From the NCBI GenBank assembly GCA_963772295.1, contig CAVYWO010000003.1, positions 171,141-235,140 on the forward strand: 64,000 nt of DNA, read 5' to 3'. Position numbers and translations under genes: made by a program. The DNA is from AP-15 sp963772295 (GTDB lineage Bacteria > Pseudomonadota > Alphaproteobacteria > ATCC43930 > CGMCC-115725). This document shows, in pieces, positions 35,672 through 43,659 of the stretch (position 1 is the stretch's first letter; every line of letters starts with the position of its first letter). The notes beneath the pieces were generated by a model that saw only the letters and a list, made by a program, of their open reading frames with translations, did no database searches and had not been told where the DNA came from.

Positions 35672-37883
35672 GTCCGGTCCCGGGAGCAAGATGCCTGTGC
35701 TGCTGCTGCCAGAGGGCGCTGTAGATGTCGCAGCGCGCGAGGAGTTCGTCGTGCCGCCCGATGTCGTAGACCCGGCCGCGCTCGAGCACCATGATCTGGT
35801 CGGCCGCTACCAGCGAGGACAGGCGGTGTGAGATGATCACCAAGGTGCGGCCTGATGCGATGCGCATAAGGTTGGCGTTGACGATCGCCTCGCTCTCGGC
35901 GTCGAGCGCGCTGGTCGCCTCGTCGAGGATCAGAATTCGCGGGTTGTTGATCAATGCGCGGGCGATCGCAAGACGTTGCCGCTGACCGCCCGAGAGGTTA
36001 GGCGAGCCCTCGTAGATTTCCGTCTCGTAGCCGAGCGGCAGGCGGTCGATGAATTCTTCCGCGCCGGCGAGCCGCGCCGCCAGGATCACGTCGTCCAGGG
36101 TGGCGTCGGATTTGGCCTCGGAGATCGTCTCCCGCACCTTTCCTCGGAAGAGGAAGTTCTCCTGCAGGACGACCCCGATCCTCGAGCGCAGGTGATCGAC
36201 GTCGATCGCACGCAAGTCGTTGCCGTCGATCTTGATCAGCCCCTCGTAATTGGAATGCAGAAACTGCAGCAGCCGGGTGACGGTGGTCTTGCCCGAGCCG
36301 CTGCGGCCCATGATGCCGAAGATCGTCCCCTCGGGGACGGTGAATGAGACGTTGTCGAGGGCCGGCGCCGCCGCCCCGAAATACCGAAATCGGACCTCGC
36401 GGATGCGGCCCTTGAGCGGGGCGCGCACCCCCGCACGCGATCGCCCCTCTTCCGGCGGTTGATTGACGAGTTTGGCGATGATCCTGACCAATTCCCGCAG
36501 CTCGTCATATTCCGGCAGCAGCAGTCCAAGCTGCGTCAGCGGCTGCGCCAACCGCATCGTCAGCATGATGAACGCGACGAGGGCGCCGACATAGACCGGG
36601 TTTTGGGTCGAAATTGCGAGATAGACGGCGAGCGCGAACACGCCGCTGGTCATCAGCCGCTCGAGCGGCAGCATGACGGTTTGCACGAGGTTGACCGCTT
36701 GCCCGTGCTGATACCGCAGATCCGCCGATTGCGCGACAAGGATGTCCCATTGCCGGCGGCGGCGGGCGTCGAGGGCGAGCGATTTGACCGCGCGCATGCC
36801 GTGCACGGTCTCGACCAGATAGGCGCTTTTCACCCCCTCGGCGGCAAAGACGGCGCCCGCTTTGCGTTTGGTGATCGGCAGCATGATGAAGACCCAGAGC
36901 AGGATCAGCGCGCAGATGGCGAGCACGACCGCGGTCAAGAGCGCGCTGAAGAAAAACAGGATCGGCAGGATCACCAGGATCACCAGCAAATCGAGCATGG
37001 CGCTGAGCGCCTGGCCGCTGAGAAAATTGCGGATCCGCCAAATCTCGGAGATGTCGCGCGTGATCTCGCCGGTCGGGGTCCGTTCGAAAAAGTCGATCGG
37101 GAGCTTCAGCACCTTGTTGAAGATGTCGGTCGACAGTTTCGCATCGACGCGTCGGCTAAGGTGGTGAACGAGTTTGCGCCGGAGCCAGCCGAACGCGATC
37201 TCGAATACGACCAGCACGGCGAATGCCGTGCAAAGGACAATCTCCGTGTCGAGGCTCTCATAAAAGAGAACGCGATCGAGCAAGAGCCGCCAGAAGAAAA
37301 TTGGCGCCAACGCCAGGACGGCCATAAGAAACGCGGAAATGATCGTCTCGCGCAGCATGCCGCGGTCGCGCAGCACCAGGCCGACGATCTGCGCCACGCC
37401 GAAGGGCTGCTCCTCGTCGCGCAGACGATGGTCGCCCTTCAGCAAGATGACTTGGCCCGTCGAGCCCTCGGCAAAGCGCACCTCGTCGAGGACGAGCAGC
37501 GCATCCTCGGCCGCCTGCGGGTCCCGCAACGAGACCGTCGGCGGTCGGGCAGAAGGCCGCGCGCCTAGCAGCACCATCGCGCCGCCGTTCTTGAGCAGCA
37601 CGATCGCCGGCAGGGCTTCGCCGAGCCGGGTCAGGCTGTCGAAGCTCATCCGGGCGATCAGCGCGCGCAGGCCGCAGGCGCGGGCGATCTCGATCAGCCG
37701 GTCGGGCGACGGTTCGTCCCGCCCGAGCTGGTGATCGCGGATCAGCTGCGCTGCCGACAGGTGGATCCCGCGATAGCGGGCAACGATGACAAGACAGCCA
37801 AGCAGCGCCGCCGCCGACAGGCTGGCCGCGCTCTGCTCGGCACCCGGCGCCCGATCATCGCCGCGGGGAGCCAGAGCCAACAT
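35637..37883 (-). CDS. Type I secretion ABC transporter with C39-like domain
   Basis: 748 residues: an N-terminal C39-like domain (residues ~10-150) in which the catalytic-Cys position of the usual D-C-G motif reads AALLGCLVIVARYRG, so no peptidase activity is expected. Then come six membrane segments, then the ATPase with Walker A GIMGRSGSGKTT, signature LSGGQRQRLAIARAL, Walker B RILILDEATSALDAE and H-loop IISHRLS. Cys-less C39 domains are typical of exporters of large C-terminal-signal proteins rather than cleaved leader peptides. It is the first gene after the regulator in a four-to-five-gene minus-strand operon. No TolC-type outer-membrane partner is present nearby. Confidence 0.9.
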   Translation of the reverse strand: MLALAPRGDDRAPGAEQSAASLSAAALLGCLVIVARYRGIHLSAAQLIRDHQLGRDEPSPDRLIEIARACGLRALIARMSFDSLTRLGEALPAIVLLKNGGAMVLLGARPSARPPTVSLRDPQAAEDALLVLDEVRFAEGSTGQVILLKGDHRLRDEEQPFGVAQIVGLVLRDRGMLRETIISAFLMAVLALAPIFFWRLLLDRVLFYESLDTEIVLCTAFAVLVVFEIAFGWLRRKLVHHLSRRVDAKLSTDIFNKVLKLPIDFFERTPTGEITRDISEIWRIRNFLSGQALSAMLDLLVILVILPILFFFSALLTAVVLAICALILLWVFIMLPITKRKAGAVFAAEGVKSAYLVETVHGMRAVKSLALDARRRRQWDILVAQSADLRYQHGQAVNLVQTVMLPLERLMTSGVFALAVYLAISTQNPVYVGALVAFIMLTMRLAQPLTQLGLLLPEYDELRELVRIIAKLVNQPPEEGRSRAGVRAPLKGRIREVRFRYFGAAAPALDNVSFTVPEGTIFGIMGRSGSGKTTVTRLLQFLHSNYEGLIKIDGNDLRAIDVDHLRSRIGVVLQENFLFRGKVRETISEAKSDATLDDVILAARLAGAEEFIDRLPLGYETEIYEGSPNLSGGQRQRLAIARALINNPRILILDEATSALDAESEAIVNANLMRIASGRTLVIISHRLSSLVAADQIMVLERGRVYDIGRHDELLARCDIYSALWQQQHRHLAPGTGHEVIPLRSDAI

Positions 37884-37892
37884 GGCCGGACC

Positions 37893-38690
37893 TCAGATCA
37901 GGGACGCTTCGACCGGCGATATCGGGTGCGGCTCGCCGTCACGCGCGCCCAGCAGTTGCCCTTTCGCCGCATCGGGCTGCGGCGCCGCCGAAACATCGGC
38001 GGCCAGCATGTAGCCCCAGCGATGCTTCGTCTGGATTAGCTCCTCGGCGGTCGGCCCGCTCAGCGAGGCGAGTTTCTTGCGCAACCGGGCGACGATGACG
38101 TCGATCGCCCGGTCGCTCTTGGGCCGGTGGCGGCCATAGAGGATCTCGCCGATCTCGGTCCGGCTGCAGATCGTCCAGGGTCGCGAGACGAGCAGCGACA
38201 AGAGGTCGAGTTCGGCGGTCGTCAGCCGCGCCATGCCGCCGTCGAGATCGCCGAGCGCGCTCTTCTCCGGGCGAAACACGATGCCGGCAAAGGTCTTGGC
38301 CTCCTGATGCCGGGCCGTCTTTGCGTTCTCCGGCCGGGTCACCCGCTTGATGCGCAGGATCATCTGGTTCAAGAGAACGATATCGACCGGCGACGCCAGG
38401 CATTCCGCCGCGCCTGCAATCCGGTAATCCCCGGTCCGCGGGTCGTCCGCCGCGCACACCACGAGGATCGGTACGGCGCACCTCTGCCGGATCTTGAGGA
38501 TCGCCTCGACGCCGGCGCCTGTGGTGTTGGAGAGATCGAGGAGCACGACATCGGGCCGGCTGTCGCGCACCAATTCGAAAAATATCCGTTCGACGTCTTT
38601 CGCTTCGCCGGGCGTGGGCCGTTTCTCCTCGTCGGCCCCCGGTATCGAGAGGTCTTCACGAGCGACTACGACGGTTGATGACCCGGGCAT
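37893..38690 (-). CDS. Atypical OmpR/PhoB-type response regulator
   Basis: 265 residues. The receiver domain keeps an acceptor-like Asp (PDVVLLDLSNTTG), but the N-terminal acidic pair is not evident and the conserved Lys-Pro is replaced (CLASPVDIVLL). Phosphorylation may be weak or absent. The C-terminal winged helix is clear (LTTAELDLLSLLVSRPWTI, then RAIDVIVARLRKKLAS and HRWGYML). No kinase is adjacent. Nine bases separate it from the exporter gene, so it likely controls this operon and perhaps the divergent ChW-like gene across a ~280-base promoter region. Confidence 0.8.
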   Translation of the reverse strand: MPGSSTVVVAREDLSIPGADEEKRPTPGEAKDVERIFFELVRDSRPDVVLLDLSNTTGAGVEAILKIRQRCAVPILVVCAADDPRTGDYRIAGAAECLASPVDIVLLNQMILRIKRVTRPENAKTARHQEAKTFAGIVFRPEKSALGDLDGGMARLTTAELDLLSLLVSRPWTICSRTEIGEILYGRHRPKSDRAIDVIVARLRKKLASLSGPTAEELIQTKHRWGYMLAADVSAAPQPDAAKGQLLGARDGEPHPISPVEASLI

Positions 38691-38969
38691 GAGCTGCGCT
38701 TCTCGACAACCCGCGCCCCCGGATGATCGTCCGCATCGCGTCGTCGAATGCGAATGATTGAGGAAAACCGCAGCAATGTCAAGTTCGCGCGAATTTTCTA
38801 TCCCCTGTTTAAGTCGCCGGATGTCGTCAAAGCGCGTGCGGCAGCACCCTTCGCGTCAGCGTCTGCGGTGTCGGCGTCTTGACGCGGTCCCCGAGATAGC
38901 GAAACTGGTCGCGGCAATGCCGTCGCCTTCGACGGAGCGGATGTTTCACCCATCGAGGACTGGCCGCCG

Positions 38970-39932
38970 TTGAGATCGAGACCGACCGGCGAAACCTACC
39001 AACGGGGGACGCGCCCGGACGCGGCGGCGCGGTCCGCCGGGGCAGCGCCAACCGAAACCGCGGCGCCGCCCGGGATCGGCGCCGTGTCGGGGATGGACGC
39101 CAGCGCCAAGCTGATCGAGCTCGCCCATGGCCTCTACGGCCTGAACATCGGTGAAATAAAGGGCAAGCGCGGGGAGGTGGCCGGTCTGGCGATACCGGCG
39201 ACCCACATCACCGACTTTCCGGTCGATGGTTTTGGTGCTGTCGAGGTGTTCGCCGCGGCGAAGGGACAAGCGGGATGGCTCGGGCCGGAAGGCGGTACCG
39301 TGGCTGTCAAGGTCCCGTCGAATCGCGGCCATGTGTTGATCACGACCTACCGGCTCGCCGACCAGGACGCGCTCCCGCTCGACATCCAGATCGTCCGGCT
39401 CGACCGCCCAGTGCCGCAAACGCCCGCGCCGCAAACGCCCGCGCCGCAAACGCCCGCGCCGCAATCGACCCGGGAAATCGCTTCCCCGGAGCCGGCCAAA
39501 GATCCGGGAGGCGGTGATGTAAACCTCGAGATCGTCCTGCACATCGAGCCGATCGGCGATCGCCGATACCCTGGCGGGGAGTGGATCGGCGGCCGGGGCC
39601 AGGGACGGCGGGTCGAGGCCTTCAGCGTCCGCCCGTTGGCGAAGCTCGCGCCGACCGATATCGAATACAAGGCCTGGGGTCCAGGCGGGCGCGAGACGCC
39701 GTGGGTGACGGCCGCGGCGCTGTGCGGCACCCGCGGTCAAGGCATCGCGCTGACCGGGTTCGCCATCCGCCTCGCCCCGGAGCCGAGCGACCGCTTCGAC
39801 GTCGTTTACCAGGGCGCCTTTGCCGAAGGCGGCGTCAGCGGGCCGCGACGCAACGGCGAACCTTGCATGCCGTCGCGGATCGATGACGCGCTCGAGGCAA
39901 TGCATATCCGTCTGATTGCGCGGACCGCGTAA
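38970..39932 (+). CDS. ChW-like repeat protein with a proline-rich linker
   Basis: Up to 320 residues from TTG at 38970; ATG at 39093 (MDASAKLIELAHGLYGLNIG) is an alternative. The N-terminal domain (~residues 40-145) is unrecognised. A QTPAP linker follows, then a domain whose pattern IEYKAWGPGGRETPWV, GTRGQGIALTGFAIRL, VVYQGAFAEG resembles clostridial hydrophobic-with-conserved-Trp (ChW) repeats of surface proteins. No Sec signal peptide is visible, which fits export by the neighbouring type I system (inference). It is divergent from the regulator gene. Confidence 0.55.
   Translation: MRSRPTGETYQRGTRPDAAARSAGAAPTETAAPPGIGAVSGMDASAKLIELAHGLYGLNIGEIKGKRGEVAGLAIPATHITDFPVDGFGAVEVFAAAKGQAGWLGPEGGTVAVKVPSNRGHVLITTYRLADQDALPLDIQIVRLDRPVPQTPAPQTPAPQTPAPQSTREIASPEPAKDPGGGDVNLEIVLHIEPIGDRRYPGGEWIGGRGQGRRVEAFSVRPLAKLAPTDIEYKAWGPGGRETPWVTAAALCGTRGQGIALTGFAIRLAPEPSDRFDVVYQGAFAEGGVSGPRRNGEPCMPSRIDDALEAMHIRLIARTA
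39412..39464 (+). repeat. 15-base tandem repeat in the ChW-like gene
   Basis: GCCGCAAACGCCCGC is repeated three times with a partial fourth, encoding QTPAP units. The unit length keeps the frame, so changes in copy number only alter linker length. Confidence 0.85.
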
Positions 39933-39978
39933 GGTTTTTCGAGCATCAATTCTCTGGCCCCGACCGCCCGAACTTGAA

Positions 39979-39994
39979 TACGTGCGAACACGTA
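39979..39994. terminator. Small hairpin between convergent genes
   Basis: TACGTG-CGAA-CACGTA is a perfect 6-bp stem with a CGAA loop between the ChW-like gene and thyX. It is followed by a 12-base direct repeat (CCTGGTAGCGGG, twice). It lacks a T run, so a terminator role is uncertain. Confidence 0.35.
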
Positions 39995-40055
39995 CCTGGT
40001 AGCGGGCCTGGTAGCGGGGTTGCGTCGCCTGTTCGGTGCGTGGGCGCTCTCCGCC

Positions 40056-41081
40056 CTAACCCGAACGGCCGAGCAGCGCCATTAATTCGCGCCACTCGCG
40101 CGGCGAAAGCCCGCTTCGCGACTGCTCGAGCGTTTCGCCGGCGAGCAGCCGACGGATGACCTCGAGGCCGGTCGCCGAGATCGTCGCCGCGTTCATCCGG
40201 TATTCGCGAAACGCCGCGTAGCTCATCGGCACCCAGCGCTCGAGGGTACCGAGCATGACTTCGGCATAGGCGCGGATCTCGTATTGTGCGTGCGGATCGG
40301 CGCGCAGCGATAAAAAATGCATCAGATTGTGGAGATCGATCTTCCAGTACCATTGGGTGTAGATATTAGTTGGCAAAACAAGGCGTGCGAGTTCGCGAGC
40401 CAATCCGTGCCGTTTCTCATCTATGACGGCCCCCTTGCCATCTTCATTAAGCAGCTTTCTATAGACGGTGTAATCTCGTGCTGATTCTTCCTTGATCCAC
40501 CGCAGCACCTCCCTCGCCTCATCAGCCGGAAGGACTTCCTCGCGCCCTTGTCGATTGCTCCGGGATTGCCCTGCGACATTGCGAGGCCGCGACCGCTCAA
40601 AAAGAAAAAGCTGACCCCGCGCTGCGGCTTGTTCTTTACGTCGTTCGGTCCGTCTAGTCTCTAGATAAGCCTGGTCAGGGACGTAAAATTCGTTCTCGAG
40701 GATCGAATAGCGCGCCGAATATTCGTTGACATTGGCTGTGCGGTGCCGGATCCACTGCCGTGCCACAAATATCGGCAATTTCACATGGTATTTGATTTCG
40801 CACATCTCGAAGGGCGTCGTATGGCGATGCCGCATCAGATAATTGATCAGCCCCTGATCCTCGCTGATCCGCTTGGTGCCGCGGCCATAGGAGACCCGCG
40901 CCGCCTGCACCACCGCCGCGTCGTCGCCCATGTAGTCGACAACCCGGACAAAGCCGTGATCGAGCACCGGCAACGGCTCGTATAGGATCTTCTCGAGCGC
41001 CGGCACTGTGGCGCGCCTGGTCGGCGCGGTCTCGCCGCGCTGGGTTGCGATTTCCTCTCGTTGTTCGGGCTTGAGGGGCAT
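40056..41081 (-). CDS. thyX: FAD-dependent thymidylate synthase
   Basis: 341 residues; makes dTMP from dUMP with methylenetetrahydrofolate and a flavin. The ThyX motif RHRTANVNEYSARYS (RHR-x7-S) is intact, preceded by YGRGTKRISEDQGLINYLM and HTTPFEMCEIKYHVK. Family length is usually 220-310. Here about 28 residues (RTERRKEQAAARGQLFLFER region) are inserted between FYVPDQAYLE and the conserved SNRQGR, at a surface loop by position. The insertion keeps the frame. The start at 41081 lies about 70 bases from two DnaA-box-like sites. Confidence 0.92.
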   Translation of the reverse strand: MPLKPEQREEIATQRGETAPTRRATVPALEKILYEPLPVLDHGFVRVVDYMGDDAAVVQAARVSYGRGTKRISEDQGLINYLMRHRHTTPFEMCEIKYHVKLPIFVARQWIRHRTANVNEYSARYSILENEFYVPDQAYLETRRTERRKEQAAARGQLFLFERSRPRNVAGQSRSNRQGREEVLPADEAREVLRWIKEESARDYTVYRKLLNEDGKGAVIDEKRHGLARELARLVLPTNIYTQWYWKIDLHNLMHFLSLRADPHAQYEIRAYAEVMLGTLERWVPMSYAAFREYRMNAATISATGLEVIRRLLAGETLEQSRSGLSPREWRELMALLGRSG

Positions 41082-41150
41082 GTCGTCGTGTACCTCGGTT
41101 GGAACCCGCTTAATATTTCAGATCGAGCAGCTCGTAAAACACGGCTTCTC

Positions 41151-41171
41151 TTATCCACAGGGTTGTCCACG
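41151..41171 (+). promoter_or_regulatory. Tandem DnaA-box-like sites upstream of thyX
   Basis: TTATCCACA (41151-41159) is a perfect consensus DnaA box. TTGTCCACG (41163-41171) matches 7 of 9 on the same strand, 12 bases apart. They lie 70-90 bases upstream of the thyX start. A link between replication initiator and dTMP supply is plausible but untested. Confidence 0.45.
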
Positions 41172-41339
41172 ACGAACTGATCCTCGCCCCACACATGCCC
41201 GAGCCTTTTCCCGCGAGAATCAAGACAGAGTGCGCACACCCGGACCGGCCGCCCGGTCTACCAATATGAGCGCCTTCTCGGCTACGGACCCCCCGGCAGT
41301 CGGCGAGGGTTGCGACCGCCTCGGCGAGGCGCTATATGA

Positions 41340-41650
41340 GCGGCGTCGGGCGACCGACTATGGCGATAAACGGCTTGCGGAATAAGCGTTGCGGACCCGG
41401 GGGCGGTACCCGGCGCCTCCACCAACCCCGCCGTTCGCGAGCGGCGGTCCCTCGGGGGCGAAACAGGCTCGACGCGCGTGGTAAAGGCAAGATCCGTCGC
41501 CCGGTATGATACCGCCGTTATCGGGTCATAATTTAGCTGCGAACGACAACTTCGCAACTGAGGCGCTCGCGGCCTAACCCCCAGCGGGGTGAACGCCAAG
41601 AGCAATTCGCGGTTCGAGGGGCACCGGGCAACAGAAGCCCCTCACTCGGC
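41340..41650 (+). ncRNA. ssrA: Transfer-messenger RNA, circularly permuted (two-piece)
   Basis: The acceptor piece comes first: a T-arm-like stem CCGGG/CCCGG followed by CGCCTCC and ACCA (to 41424). After a ~29-base intervening loop, the coding piece begins GGGGGCGAAACAGG (41454), whose GGGGGCG pairs with CGCCTCC. The tag reading frame starts at GCG 41539 and encodes ANDNFATEALAA before TAA (41575-41577). A closing hairpin GAGGGGC/GCCCCTC ends at 41643. The reversed order of halves is the alphaproteobacterial permuted form, cut into two RNAs. It rescues stalled ribosomes and tags the product for proteolysis. The outer 5' boundary is approximate. Confidence 0.9.
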
Positions 41651-41688
41651 TGTGATGCCCGCAACCGCTGGTGAACGCGCCGCCGGAC

Positions 41689-42156
41689 ATGGCCCAGGAC
41701 CTCCTAGGCTACGACAAGCTGTTCGAGACCGCATTGCGCGGCGTCGTTCGCGCGGCGTTGTGCGTCGCGGCGCGCGACGGCCTGCCGGGGGCGCATCATT
41801 TCTATCTGGGGTTTCGCACCGCTGCCGCCGGCGTCGTATTGCCGAGCCATCTCGCGGCGAACTTCCCGGAGGAGATGACGATCGTGCTGCAGCATCAGTT
41901 CTGGGGGCTCGAGGTCGGCGACGACGCGTTCTCGGTGACCTTGAGTTTTCAGGGCCGGTCCGAGCGGCTGACCATTCCGTTCGCGGCGCTGACGAGCTTT
42001 GCCGATCCGGCCGTCGGCTTCACGCTCAAATTCGCGATGCCGGCGGCGTCGCCCGCGGTCAGTGCGGCGCTGCCCGCAACCACGCCGGCCGACACCGCAC
42101 CGGCGCAACGGCCGGCGGCCGAGGTCGTCGCTCTCGACCGGTTCCGCAAGCGTTGA
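41689..42156 (+). CDS. sspB: ClpXP adaptor SspB (alphaproteobacterial type)
   Basis: 155 residues from the ATG at 41689, which matches the family start (QDLLGYDKLFETALRGVVRA). An in-frame GTG at 41671 is possible. Core motifs are GLPGAHHFYLGFRT, FPEEMTIVLQHQFWGLEV and FSVTLSFQGRSERLTIPFAA, followed by an Ala/Pro-rich linker and a short C-terminal peptide (VVALDRFRKR) of the kind that docks on ClpX. It captures ssrA-tagged proteins for ClpXP. Its gene begins only about 40 bases after the tmRNA gene. Confidence 0.88.
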   Translation: MAQDLLGYDKLFETALRGVVRAALCVAARDGLPGAHHFYLGFRTAAAGVVLPSHLAANFPEEMTIVLQHQFWGLEVGDDAFSVTLSFQGRSERLTIPFAALTSFADPAVGFTLKFAMPAASPAVSAALPATTPADTAPAQRPAAEVVALDRFRKR

Positions 42157-42243
42157 TCGCGGCCGCCGCCGAACGCCCCGACTTGCGGGGGCGGCCGAGT
42201 TATGTCAACCAGGGCACGAAAGTGGCGATGAGGTTCGGTCCAA

Positions 42244-43623
42244 ATGCGGCGCTATGACTACGATCTTTTCACCATCGGCGCCGGTTCGGGCGGCGTCGCC
42301 GGCTCGCGGCGGGCCGCGGGCTATGGCGCACGCGTTGCGATCTGCGAGGAGCTGCGGGTCGGCGGCACCTGCGTGCTGCGCGGCTGCGTGCCGAAGAAGC
42401 TCCTGGTCTACGGCGCCCAATTTGCCGACGCCTTTGCCGATGCCGCCGGCTTCGGCTGGTCGGTGCCGCCGGCGACATTCGACTGGCCGACCCTGATCGC
42501 CGCCAAGGACCGGGAGATCGGCCGGCTGTCGCAGATCTATGTCGACATGCTGAGGCAGAGCGGCGTCGAGATCATCGATGGCCGCGCCGTCGTCGGCGAT
42601 GCGCATACGGTCGAGGTCGCCGGCCGCACCTACACCGCCGACAAAATTCTGCTCGCGGTCGGCGGCCATCCGACGGTGCCGGACATTCCCGGCATCGAAC
42701 ATGTGATCTCGTCGAACGAAGCGCTTGACCTGCCGCGCCTGCCGCGCCGCGTCGTCATCGTCGGCGGCGGCTATATTGCGGTCGAATTTGCCGGCATCTT
42801 CAGGAGCCTCGGCAGCGAGGTCGTCGACATCATCCGGCGCGAGGAACTGCTCTATGGTTTCGACGATGATCTTCGCGTCATGTTGGCCGAGGAAATGCGC
42901 AACCGCGGCGTCGAGATCCACACCCGCACCGACATTGCTCGGATCGTCAAGGGGCCGCACGGGGGCTATTCGGCATTCACCGCAATTGGTCAGGAAATCT
43001 CGGCCGATCTCGTCATGTACGCGACCGGGCGCCGACCCAATACGCGTGGCCTCGGGCTTGCCGAAGCGGGCGTGCGCCTCGACGCGAACGGCGCCGTCGT
43101 GGTCGACGAATGGCAGCGCTCGAGCGTGCCGAACATCTACGCCGTCGGCGACGCGACCAATCGGCTCAATCTGACCCCGGTCGCGATCGCCGAGGGCCGC
43201 GCCATCGCCGAGACGCTGTACAACGACAACCCCATGCGGATGGACCACAAGGACGTGCCGACGGCGGTGTTCAGCCAACCGCCGATCGGCACGGTCGGGT
43301 TGACCGAAGCGGCGGCGCGCTGCGCCCATCGCGCGGTCGACGTCTACCGCGCCCGCTTCAAACCGATGAAGAACACCTTGTCGGGGCGCGAGGAGCGCAC
43401 CTTCATGAAGCTCGTCGTCGACGCCGAGACCGATCGCGTCCTCGGCTGCCACATGCTCGGCCAGGACGCGCCGGAGATCATCCAGGGTCTGGCGATCGCG
43501 ATCAAATGCGGTGCGACCAAAAGCCAGTTCGATCAAACCGTCGGCATTCATCCGAGCGCCGCCGAGGAATTCGTCACGATGCGCGAAAAGACCGCCGCGC
43601 GGCGGCAGCTCGCCGCCGAATAG
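42244..43623 (+). CDS. gor: Glutathione-disulfide reductase
   Basis: 459 residues. FAD motif FTIGAGSGGVAGSRRA, redox-active disulfide GGTCVLRGCVPKKL, NADPH motif VVIVGGGYIAVEFAGIF with Arg residues nearby (DIIRREELL), second FAD motif NIYAVGDATNR, and the C-terminal catalytic His-Glu in VGIHPSAAEEFVTMRE. It reduces GSSG to GSH with NADPH in the cytosol. Complete and of standard length. It lies 87 bases after sspB on the same strand. Confidence 0.94.
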   Translation: MRRYDYDLFTIGAGSGGVAGSRRAAGYGARVAICEELRVGGTCVLRGCVPKKLLVYGAQFADAFADAAGFGWSVPPATFDWPTLIAAKDREIGRLSQIYVDMLRQSGVEIIDGRAVVGDAHTVEVAGRTYTADKILLAVGGHPTVPDIPGIEHVISSNEALDLPRLPRRVVIVGGGYIAVEFAGIFRSLGSEVVDIIRREELLYGFDDDLRVMLAEEMRNRGVEIHTRTDIARIVKGPHGGYSAFTAIGQEISADLVMYATGRRPNTRGLGLAEAGVRLDANGAVVVDEWQRSSVPNIYAVGDATNRLNLTPVAIAEGRAIAETLYNDNPMRMDHKDVPTAVFSQPPIGTVGLTEAAARCAHRAVDVYRARFKPMKNTLSGREERTFMKLVVDAETDRVLGCHMLGQDAPEIIQGLAIAIKCGATKSQFDQTVGIHPSAAEEFVTMREKTAARRQLAAE

Positions 43624-43659
43624 GCGGCCGGCTCCCGTGCCGACGCGGATGAAGGGGTG

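Noticed and set aside
35637..37883. A bacteriocin exporter with leader peptidase
   Set aside because: The catalytic Cys of C39 is absent and no double-glycine leader peptide gene was seen nearby.
38970..39932. A lipoprotein or Sec-secreted protein
   Set aside because: No hydrophobic signal or lipobox at either possible start.
41151..41171. A chromosomal origin at the DnaA-box-like sites
   Set aside because: Only two boxes, no long AT-rich unwinding region and no origin-associated genes (dnaA, dnaN, hemE, parA) nearby.
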